A stretch of 64,000 bases of DNA from Solea solea (lineage: Eukaryota > Chordata > Actinopteri > Pleuronectiformes > Soleidae). A model generated the notes under the pieces. That model was not told the DNA's origin and did not search any database. It worked only from the letters and a program-made list of their open reading frames with translations. Numbering within the stretch: the stretch's first letter is position 1; every line of letters begins with the position of its first letter. The stretch covers positions 22,563,281 to 22,627,280 of the forward strand of contig NC_081143.1 of assembly GCF_958295425.1 (NCBI RefSeq), in the 5' to 3' direction. This document shows, piece by piece, positions 54,273 through 64,000 of the stretch. The translations under genes were made by a program, and so were the position numbers.

Positions 54273-56630
54273 ATCTAAATGGAAGTCCAGTCTTAAGTTA
54301 TTTTAATATAACTAATATAGTTCTTTCATCAGGATACTGGCGCTTATATTTCCCCCCCTTCAAGCACTGCGTGCGTAGGCTATGCCGAGCTGCCCTACAA
54401 CTTCGGCTTTTGTTGCTCACCGTAGAAACAATCGTATCAGTGTCGGCTAACTACAGTTTATTTGGCACGAGTTGAAAAATGCTCCGGCCTCCAAATTTGC
54501 CCCACTTGGCAAACCTGTGCACAACCAACAAAAGGTGCGACAGAAAGGAAAATGCTACAGTTATGAAATGGCACTTTGAAGAGAAGACTGTGGATTTTCT
54601 TTTCATCTCAAACCTCTGTGATCTTGCCCTCTTGCCACTCTCTGCACTGCTGTACTGTAGATGTATGAAACTTTCATGTACTGGATCTGAGGGCTTTTTA
54701 TATACGAGTGATAATGGGCTTTTATGGGCACGAGCAGCATGGATTCACAGCATAACAGTAACAGGCATTGAGATATTATTTTATTATTTCTGTGTCATGT
54801 GGGCACAACACTGTAATCTATTGTGTCCAGTGATTACTGTATGTGCTTTTTCTACAGCATTTGTTGTTCTCAAGTTAGTGACTCATTTAATTTCTGGTAG
54901 CCCCTGTCGATGGTCGAAAGGCTCTTCTAGTTTTGTGTTGTGTATGTAGTTAAGGAGCCGAGTCTGCTTCCAGCACATGTTGCCTAGGATCTGTAGCCAT
55001 GCACTCCTGAGCAAAATGTGTTATTACACAATCGAGAATGTAGCCGCCCCCACGTTCCTTTTAATAAGCTGTTTCCCAAAAACTGGACCTGTTTATGAAA
55101 TGGCGAGGTGTTAACGGGGCATTCACGCTGCATAATTATATATTATGTTACCCTCACAGCTCGTGTGAAGCACAAAAAAAGATTTGAAGACCATGAATTT
55201 TTAGTGTGAGTTTTCAGTTTTAACAAGTACCAAATAAGCGTATGTGAGTGAAATGCATTTAAAGTTAATTTAGCACTTTTTTAATCAACACTGAGAACAT
55301 CAAAAACAAATTGCAAATCGTTTTAATCATTCAAAAATATTGTATTTTATCTGTTTGAAAATACACTTTTGGTTTGTGCTCCTTCACTTGGTCTTTGCGT
55401 CGTGGGTTTTTGTTTGCGATTCTTACCATGGGCGGGCCTTAAGAAGCTGCCTACTGATTGGCTACTGAGTTTTGGAGAGACAGCTCAGTGGACCGGAAGT
55501 AGCCACAGGCTTGGAGTCGCTGTCCGCCTGAAACTCCGACAAAATAATTGTCAGATGACGACTGGGGAAAACTTGGGGAACGAGTCGGAGCAAACAAAAT
55601 TCCGATCATTGCAAACAAGAAGTGTATTTTCAAACAAATAAAATACAATATATTTGAATGCTTGCGTCTTAAAAAGTGTTTACACAAATCTAATTCCTTA
55701 TCATGTCCTTATGTTGAGATGAGGTCAATGTACCCATTTGACTTATTTATATACAGTCTCTAAGAACAAAGGCATACCTTTGTTACTAAGAGGTGGTAGT
55801 ACAGGAGACGCACTTAGTAATGATGAATCCTCAAGAGTTTGTCACAGAGAAGGATATTCCTGCTCTGATATAATTTTCCTTTCACTGTGAGGGAACACTC
55901 CTTTCACTGTCTGTGCTGTGACTGCCTTTATATGCAGAGAGAGATCAAAGCTACACTGAGAGGCCGTCCACACAAAAAAAGTTTTTTTATCATATTGGCA
56001 TTTTGTCCTCCAAACGATTTACATATCTATACATGTATAGATCATAACCAAACGGCAGGATTGTCTGGAAATAAATACATAGGCTATGCTCAGGTATGGA
56101 AACAAATATGTTTTGAGACACTTTTTTCTAAATTCACCTTACTGTCTATTTGGCTGATCGTTCTCGGTGGAGGCTACAAGCAAACGGCAGCGTTTATAAT
56201 CCCTTCTGATCACTTTTTTTTGGCAAACTATTTGAGTATTTTCCTCTTCTTTAGTACTATTTAGGTGGATGGATGGATTGTGTTTGCAAAAAGCTGCCAC
56301 TTTATTGGTAGTTTAAGGGGCCCTGAAAACAATCATGTCATAGTCCCGCCTCTGTCTCGCGCTGGCATTCACTGTCCTTATCCTCGTGGTCCTTGTTGTC
56401 ATCTTCGTCTTGTGTTTGGAGATTTTTTGGACATGGTTTGATCTGTTGTTCTCTGTTTCTGTGATTGTAATGTATCCTCGTGGATCGATCGGTGCAGAGC
56501 CAGAAGAAGCAGAATGACAGTATGTGATCTATACTTCCCTTTCATCTGAGTGGATTTGTCTGAGATGCAAGCTAGAAATCACGCATAGTCCTTGATTTCA
56601 TGTGGCAGGGATCACAGGTATCTTGGGTGA

Positions 56631-57120
56631 TACACTGCCTGGCCAACAAAAATTGTCACCACCTATTTACAGTAGTCGTTTATTGTTGGTAGTCTTGGCA
56701 GTTGGTCAGGTCTAGGTTCAGCAACATCATGTGCCCAAAGAATGAGGTCAGCTGACTACCTGAATATACTGAATGACCAGATTATTCCATCAATGGATTT
56801 TTGTTTCCCTGATGGCACGGGCATATTCCAAGACGACAATGCCAGGATTCATTGGGCTCAAATTGTGAAAGAGTGGTTCAGGGAGCATGAGACATAATTT
56901 TCACCACCTTCCAGTCCAGACCTTAACCCCGTTAAGAATCTTTGGGATGTGCTGGAGAAGGCTTTGTGCAGTGGTCTGACTCTCCCATCATCAATACAAG
57001 ATCTTGGTGAAAAATGAATGCAACAGTGGACAGAAATAAATCTTGTGACATTGCAGAAGCTTATCGAAAACACTGCCACAGACAAATGAGTGCCGTAATC
57101 AAAGCTAAAGGCTATTAGAG
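56631..57120 (+). mobile_element. Tc1-like transposon remnant with broken transposase
   Basis: The left end 'TACACTGCCTGGCCAACAAA' is a Tc1-type terminal repeat. Downstream, plus-strand frames read [17 protein letters not shown], then SPPSSPDLNPVKNLWDVLE. These are the C-terminal DDE segment of Tc1/mariner transposase. In-frame stops and missing upstream sequence show it is dead. A right-hand inverted repeat was not found. Confidence 0.8.
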
Positions 57121-58869
57121 TAGAGTGTATCAGCATGAGTAAGTCATGTAAGTAGTGGAATCATATGAACCTGTGTATTTTGCAAAAAGAAAGGGCCCAG
57201 AAACAAACCTAGTGGCCTCCCAGTGGGGAGTTAATGAGATAAATCACTGAGATAGGATTCAAACCAAAAACGTCACTTAAGACGGTCATATTGGAGAATA
57301 CCATTAGCAAACACTTGTGTGAGGTGAAGTAGTTCATTGCATCAAAGTCTGCTGATAAGTCCAGCGAGATAAGAACTCACGACTGAGCTTTAGTTCTTGC
57401 AGCCCTAATGGTCGATCCCATCTGTCTAAAGCAAATGCAACAAGTTATATTATAAGCCATGTTCTTTGTGTCTGTGGTGAGGAGGAAGTGTCTTCGATAT
57501 GTTTATTTTCACTGCAGTTATGTCTTTAAGATATTATCGTGGTCATTTGGGCGTTCTGCATTATGTCATTCCGATGAAATGAAGGGAAATTGCAGCCATT
57601 AGTGTCGCTGTATGACAATTATATGGAGAAAAATGATGATGTGCTGATTATGATGTCTCATTAGCAGAGGTATCTGCTAATTTGTGAGGATCCATCTGGG
57701 GGGGTTCACGCTGAAAATTGGGCCCATTTTTCACACAGTAAGTGTGGCAGTGGTGAAGTTATTGAGCTCCAGAGGTAGAGTACACAACGAGACACGAAGG
57801 GAGCGAGGGTTTTTCTTTATGAATGCTATAAACATTGATTAACTAGTAGCTCTTGGACATCCTTCTAGTCTCTGATGCACACTAAAGCTGCCCGTGGCTG
57901 TTGTTTAACACGTACAGTGTGAATGGTTGGCTGTTTAGCACATTAAATCCTTCCCTCTTTAAGTTTACTCTGCATGTGCTCTTACAGTACTTGTATGTAT
58001 GGGACTGTATGTAGTTTATGTTCCACACGGACTTGAGCAAAAAAAAAGCTGAAAAAAATAGGGCCCATTCAGCCTGTTCCTCACAGAGGGACAGAAAGCC
58101 CTCCAGCTTGGTCAGCCTGGTAACCAGGCTCTGTGCAGCACACTCGGAGAGGCAGAGCCACTTGCTTGTGCAGCAAGTCCCATCCCCCTCCTCCCACATT
58201 CCCCTCTCTCCTTCTTCTCTCCATATTGTCCTGTTGCCCATTTCCCTCGGTGTTATAAATTACAAACGACACAAACCTCCAGGCCTAATGCCCTGCCGTG
58301 GACGTCTTCCAAGCTGCACTTTTTGGAGAGCCAAGAGGCTGGCTTCATTGATAACACCGGGCACACTGTCCGTCTCTCCATTTACTGGCAGGAGGAAAAG
58401 CCCAAGACGGGCCCTTCACAGGCCCGAAAGACACCAGTGCTTTTTTACAATCAGCTGATGGCGCTTGCTTTTTGGGAGTCTTCAGCGGCCGCGTTTCATT
58501 TCAGCTGACCATGTAAAACACATTAATAATGATGAATAAAACGACCAACCTTACACTCGTGCTTAAAGGATGCCTTAGGATTTAAATATTAAACAAGTCA
58601 ATGGATTTTAAATGCCCGTGGGAAACTAATGAAGGTCATTTTTGGGCACATTTTGGAATATTCTCACACCACCATTTTGATTTCTGCTAAATTTGGCCCC
58701 AGCCACACGTAAGCATTTATTAGCAAAAGCTAATGGTCCGTGAAGTGTCATTTTCAAAAGTGCATGTGATCATTTCATGCCCCACAGTGCCAAAGTAATG
58801 TCAGTGGGGAAATCCATGAAAAATTCACCCCACTTGGCACCAAGAAGACTTGCAGTAAAAATACCCGGA

Positions 58870-59110
58870 TAGGGCTGCAACTCGTTTAATCTGTGGATTA
58901 TTTTCTCAATTGATCGATTAGTTGTTTGGTCCATAAAATGTTGATCAGTGTTCCTCAAACTTTGCTCAAAGGAGCAAAGAAAACAGAAAATATTCACATT
59001 TAAGAAGCTGAAAAATCCGACAAATTGTTTTAATTATTTAACAAGCACCCAAACCGATTAATTAATTCATTTAGTAAGTGATTAATAATCGAGTAATTGT
59101 TTCAGCCCTA
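58870..59110. mobile_element. hAT-type MITE, relative of the as3mt intron elements
   Basis: The left end is TAGGGCTGCAACTCG and the right end on the minus strand is TAGGGCTGAAACAATTAC. It shares the body words 'TTGGTCCATAAAATGTTGAT' and 'AAAATATTCACATTTAAGAA' with 36783-37139 in reverse. The flanks TACCCGGA and TACCCTAT match only partly. Confidence 0.7.
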
Positions 59111-59744
59111 TACCCTATATCAGAACTTTCAGTTCATTGTTAGCATTTTTTTACAGAGTGAAAGAGCAAAGAAATCCATTAACCAACGATAGTAAATCAC
59201 CACTTAGTTCCACTTATCACACTTTAAGTACAGCCTGTTAAAAATAGATCAAAATCAAACATTGCTCTTACACGTGACACAGACAAGGCTTGTGTTATGA
59301 ACATGTAAACAAGGAAAGAAGAAATCTGTCCTTGTGTCAAAATTCACTGGAAACCAGACCAGTGTATTTGTTTGCTTCTAAATGCACAGATGCAATTTAG
59401 GTCATCCAGTTCTCATGGTATGTCCACCCCTTTTCTCTTCTTTGGTGTCTCCCAACTAAAAGCAAGGGTTGGGGGGGGGGGGGGCTGCTAGTAGAGCCCC
59501 ACTATGGGCTGCAGGCCCCTGCCACTGCTCCAGCTGACCCACCAGCCTCCAAGACTTAACCCCATCTGCAGCTGACCCCCAGCTTGAATTGATATTCCTG
59601 TCCTGTTTTCTGCCATCACAGATGGTGATTGGAGACAGGCATCAAAATAGAAAAAAAATATCCTTTGGGGAAATCAAAATGTGACTTTATGAGTAATGGT
59701 ACAAAGTCTCTTGTAAAAAAAATTAGGGCTGGACAATAACTTTG

Positions 59745-60480
59745 CTTATTAAGGTCCTGTCCACACGAAAAGGTAAAAAAATCCACAAAAAAACACAAAA
59801 AAGTGTTGCAAAAGCATGCCAGGTCAACAGGTGGCGATATAACATAACCCGAAAAGCCTTGTTGGCCAATCAGAAGACAAAAGACACATCGTGCTATCTG
59901 TTTGACTGAAGAAAACGTCTGTGAAACATCAGTGCAGGATTTCTCTATTTATTCACAACATAGACAACAGAGTGCATAAAGTCTATGTATTGAACATGGA
60001 TGGGGCATCTTTTAACATAGCTTTCTCCTCCATTATCCAACTGTAAACTCCCTCTTCTTTAGTCAGGTAACTTCTGACCAAGTTTCCCAAGTCGTGACGC
60101 TTTTTTAGTACCTGCTCTGGTGAGGTTCCAAGCGAGCTGCACTGATACTATGCGTGACGTCGTCAGACTGCCGGCCACTGATTGGTCAGAGTGCCGGCCA
60201 CTGATTGGTCAGAGTGCCGTCACAGGAAGAGAGGTCCGACACAAGAATCAATGCCGAACTGTAGATCATTTAAAAAGACTTGAAAACTTGCGTTCATCTC
60301 CAAGCAAGGAAATGTCTAAAATCTCAATATTTAACAGAGGAGTCTGGTGTATTTCAGAATCTGGACTCCGCCCACGTTGAGGAGGTACTATATTAAAATG
60401 GAAAACCAACCAAAAGCGCGTAGAGTCGAGCGGAGGCGAGGCGCGCCGGGACCATGTAAACTTCTCAACTTAGGGTTCAA
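59745..60480. mobile_element. Probable DNA-transposon-derived region
   Basis: It starts with 'AAGGTCCTGTCCACACGAAA', a typical teleost MITE edge. It includes 'CCTGCTCTGGTGAGGTTCCA' and 'TAGAGTCGAGCGGAGGCGAG' with 'GGGACCATGTAAAC', text common to another GC-rich non-autonomous family. At least two elements may be joined. Boundaries are approximate. Confidence 0.4.
60170..60215. repeat. Perfect 23-bp tandem duplication carrying CCAAT boxes
   Basis: Two identical 23-bp units (60170-60192 and 60193-60215) begin GCCGGCCACTG and contain ATTGGTCAGAGT. They lie within the transposon-derived region. Confidence 0.9.
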
Positions 60481-61319
60481 AAAAACGCTGCGGTAGTACG
60501 GACTGCAGGTGTACAGGTGATTATGTTTTTAAATGGAATCACTATCCATGCGTACTGTCAAAAACAAAACAACGCAGCACAGTTTTGCAGGTTTCACATT
60601 CTCAAAGCCTATTGTACAAAGCACAGCAGCTTTCTTTTTTTTTAACAGAGTACTTAGCTCATTCTAGCTTTAAGGATTTCAGAGCAGCTAATTGTTTTTA
60701 TCGAGGCATTAATTATGAGTTTTAAAGCTCTGATTACTCTGTGTGTTTTCAGGTGTTAAACGAGCTTCCTGCTTTTGTGGCTAGTGCGTCGATGACTTTG
60801 TGAGGGAGCTGTTCATGTTGATTTTGTTGACATTGCCTACATTCCTCCTGAGGTTTGTTGGTACAAATCATGTTACCAAACCTAATTTTCAGACATTTAA
60901 TAATATGGGCTTGTAAGGGGGAAATGCAGTGCTCATACTGTATATCCTCGCTTCAAAAATGATGAACGATGAAGTGCTTACTGCACGGAAACAAAACAAA
61001 ATCTGCAGGTAACTGACTCTCATAGGATTTTTATTCAGCTTATATACAAATGCAACGAGAATTTCACTTTTCTCCATGTAGACGTCTTTGTTATAGTGAA
61101 TTATTAACTTCATTGTTTTATCGTTGGCTGTGACTGGATCCACATGAAACCTTAGCTTAAGTTGCATGAACAGCAGTTAGAACGTGTTCACCTTTCACAA
61201 TGTATTAGCGATTTAAAGTGAATAGTTATGTGACACATGGGACAGAGCTGCACAGAGACGTGGAGCTGTGCACGACCTGTTGCTCTTACGTGTTGTTGGA
61301 TGGAAAGATTTCTGATTGT

Positions 61320-61526
61320 TCCACCTTCTTAAATGTGAATATTTACTTTGTTTCTTTGCTCCATATAACAATGAAATCATTAAAAGTGAATCATTCGAGA
61401 ACCTCATTATTTCCAGGTTTGACAAACACTGATCAACATTTTTTTTAACGTTTTCTGATATTTTATGGACCAAAAGATTACGACAGATTAATCGATTTTA
61501 AAAATAATCGTTAGTTGCAGCTCTAA
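61320..61526. mobile_element. Truncated hAT-type MITE
   Basis: It matches the right half of the MITE at 36783-37139: 'CTTAAATGTGAATATT', 'AAATCATTAAAAGTGAATCA', 'TTTCTGATATTTTATGGACC' and the end 'AATCGTTAGTTGCAGCTCTA'. The left end is missing. Confidence 0.75.
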
Positions 61527-61964
61527 CCTCAACCCTCCTCCTTTGGAAATTCAAAAAGAGCACTTGAATGCTCTGCTCGCGGTCAAGTGTGGGTTTGTAC
61601 GAGGAAGGTCAGCTGTCAGAATCAGCCGCCCACTCTCCATATTATTCAGAATGTTTGTATGATGTAGAGTACAAATGCTTTTCATCCATGGTTTACACTT
61701 TTGGTAATGCGGTAATCCGTCCTCATGAATTACACCTGCTAATTCCTCATAGGTGTGAGATCAGAGAGGGAAAAGACAGATTTCATCTACATGGAAACTA
61801 GTATATCTTTCATTTTCATAGACTATATAAATATATAAGTATATGTGTACTATATTATAATATTTGACTAATTGTGTTGCTTAATTTATAGCATATTTTC
61901 TTGCTTTTTTTTATATTCCTTTCACTTCACGTCCACCTGACCCTCTTCACTTGTGCTGCTGTGA

Positions 61965-62026
61965 CAAGTGAATTATTTACCCAGTGTGGGATCAATAAAG
62001 TCAAATCTAATCTAATCTCTCCCTAA
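61965..62026 (+). mobile_element. Non-LTR retrotransposon 3' tail
   Basis: Contains 'CAGTGTGGGATCAATAAAGT' followed by CAAATCTAATCTAATCTC, a short tandem tail typical of Rex/CR1-like ends. Confidence 0.55.
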
Positions 62027-63904
62027 CAATAATTAATAAAGCCACCAAGCTCGTTAAAATAGTGTTTTCCCGACGTTTTGTTTGTGTACTGGCTTTTTGA
62101 AGATGGTAATGATTGCTTTTTTGTCATTTTCAGTACGTAAAAAGACGTATGTTTCTTGAATGAATCAAAACCTTATTTTATTAACATGTTATTTATTGAA
62201 TAAGTCTTGAATAAAAAGGCAGGGTTACATTCAGCAGATTTGCTTTGAAGAAAAATCTCCTGTGTCCCTGTGCTGACCCAGTCTCTGGGAATAAGTACAT
62301 TAAAATAGGCAATAAGAAAAGGGCTGTTTCACCCATTTTTGAGTGTATAGACGTGTATAACTATGGACGTAAAATCCGTACGATGCTGCTATGTTTGTTG
62401 AATTCACATTCTAATACAGAGCTGGATTTAATTTGACCAGTTTTTCAGATCTTTTACTCTTTACTAAAATGTGTTGTAATTGAGAGAAACACAGTGAAGA
62501 GTGACTTTGACGTCGACTTTTTTTTGTCAGTTTTATTTCTTTCCTTCAATCCCAACTTCCTATGTTGTTGTGGGCATGAGCCATCTATCTCAGATCCACT
62601 GTCCACTGATCAATAAGACATTTATCCCTGGTAATTAGTAAATGGGTGAAGTGGCCCTTTAAGTTCAACAGAATACGGAAGAAGACAGAATAGTGGCATT
62701 AGTGTATTAGAATCTCTCTGAAATGATCATGTCACATCACTGTATTGATATTTAATGACTCCAACATATTGTTATTTCAATGTTTCCTCTTGTAAATAAG
62801 CAGAGGATCAAGTGCATTTCCTAACATATTACATTTCTGCTATAACTAATTGATGGGATAGTTCCCTGTTAGAGGATTGTAGTAGCACACACATACTTTA
62901 AAGTGACAATTATTAGATGTGATGTGCAAACACCAGGCACTTCATCCCAAGTGCCAACAAACTGCAGTTTCTGTTTTCTGACTTTCTGTTCTTGGTGTCA
63001 CTGTTGCTTCAGGTTTTACACAGAGAAATTTACAGAACATTGGAACTCTTTATATTACCAATACCAATTACATTAGGGGCAAAATGGGACAAGATAAAGA
63101 CGGCGGGCTTCTCAGTCACATGTGTTGCTAGTATTAGATATTATCTACTGTATTGTGACCAGGTCCATTGGTTCTATGAGTTTTCATGTATGAAAACACT
63201 ACAGAAATGTAGAAGTTGAAACAAACACAATGATTATGTTTTTGTTATTTGAAACACCCCCAGTTCTTGTCATTGTTATACAGTATGATGTGCTCACCAT
63301 TCAGCAGTTGCAACACTCTCATAACAGAGCAGCACCTGACCACAGGCCCATTCATTTATCCCCTCTGGTTTCCCATTGATGCCTCTCCTTATGACTGAGG
63401 CCCAGAGGAATCTCCACCCAGGGGACCTTTCAAAAACAAGCGCAGCCAGCTACGACAGCAAGCTGCTTCTCTGAATGAACAACAATGCCATTCCAGCAGT
63501 GTGAGTGTGTGTAGCTGTACTGTATGTCTCTGTGTGTGTAGTGAAACACCACTGGCTAGTAGCAGCAGAGTGATCTTGTGACCAAGGCCTCTTAATGATG
63601 GTTAGAAACTGTGAGCAGACTTAACGTCTCTGTGTTATCTTGATTAGTCCATATCATGCTCGCTGTATTGTTTGACTCAAAAGCCATTCAGGGTGAAGTG
63701 ACCGAAAGCATCAGTGAGTGAACACAAACACCAGAGTGGTTGATGGAGTTTCTTTTCACAAAGAAATTAATCTGCTTTAGTCTGCATCTACTCTAATCTG
63801 CTAATCTAATCCACTCTGCCAAGAACTAAAATAAAGTGTTTTTAAGTTTAGTGAGTAGATAAGAAAAGTTTATTAGAATAACAACTTGAAGGTATCAATA
63901 CTGG

Positions 63905-64000
63905 GCGACGGTAGGTCAGTGGTAGAGCAACCTTTCTTAAAGGTGCAATTCTGACTTGGGAGTCTACATGCCAATGTATCCTTGGGCAAGGCATTTAATC
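63905..64000 (+). mobile_element. tRNA-derived SINE, cut by the window end
   Basis: A box A-like GGTCAGTGGTAGAGC (63914-63928), then a diverged middle, then 'TATCCTTGGGCAAGGCATTT', the conserved body text of a teleost SINE. Its 3' end is outside the window. Confidence 0.6.

Larger units (their letters stand above)
45386..64000 (+). other. cnnm2 intron 1 (extends beyond the window)
   Basis: No cnnm2 exon 2 (expected to continue GKSHLAIVQR and GIVTLEDVIEEI) was found, so the intron exceeds 18.6 kb; the human first intron is also very long. The intron holds the repeats listed separately, a C run at about 46465-46480, a G run at about 59470-59484, and several complex non-repetitive stretches that could be conserved non-coding elements. 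Confidence 0.75.

Noticed and set aside
54077..54949. Two consecutive plus-strand open frames of 132 and 156 codons
   Set aside because: The first covers a MITE. The second has Cys/Leu-rich composition without a recognised domain or conservation evidence. A search against fish proteomes could reopen this.

Overview
The window is nuclear DNA from a ray-finned fish, almost certainly a teleost. The genes are split by GT-AG introns. The repeats are typical of teleosts: Tc1-like elements, hAT-type MITEs, tRNA-derived SINEs, L2/CR1-like LINE tails, and long CA, TA and GATA microsatellites. The gene set matches human 10q24.3. I see no bacterial, plasmid, viral or CRISPR content, and no novel multi-gene system. 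All six genes are conserved vertebrate genes, reconstructed here from frame-consistent splice sites and remembered family sequences.

Layout from left to right. Bases 2039-2659 (+) hold the last two coding exons of fgf8; its earlier exons lie left of base 1. Bases 5900-10060 (-) hold dpcd, complete in six exons and 203 aa. Bases 11868-15724 (+) hold poll (DNA polymerase lambda), complete in eight coding exons and 569 aa, head-to-head with dpcd. Bases 17473-31568 (+) hold wbp1l in four exons and about 392 aa, with an 8 kb first intron. Bases 35252-41804 (+) hold as3mt (arsenite methyltransferase) in eleven exons and 378 aa. Bases 43903-45385 (+) hold the large first exon of cnnm2. The remaining 18.6 kb is cnnm2 intron 1, in which no further coding exon was recognised.

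The genes do not form one pathway. fgf8 is a secreted morphogen, dpcd a ciliary/chaperone-associated protein, poll a repair polymerase, wbp1l a membrane WW-ligand adaptor, as3mt an arsenic-methylating enzyme and cnnm2 a magnesium-homeostasis membrane protein. Order and orientation agree with human chromosome 10. However, fbxw4 (between fgf8 and dpcd), the roughly 1 Mb between poll and wbp1l, and cyp17a1 plus borcs7 (between wbp1l and as3mt) are absent. This pattern fits gene loss after the teleost genome duplication, so the segment may be one of two ohnologous copies.

The points most worth a second look are a perfect RFX X-box just upstream of the dpcd start, a tandem in-frame splice acceptor in poll, a hAT MITE nested inside an older copy with both target-site duplications readable, a SINE nested in a LINE tail, the loss of one of two PY-type motifs in wbp1l, and candidate regulatory DNA in the cnnm2 intron.
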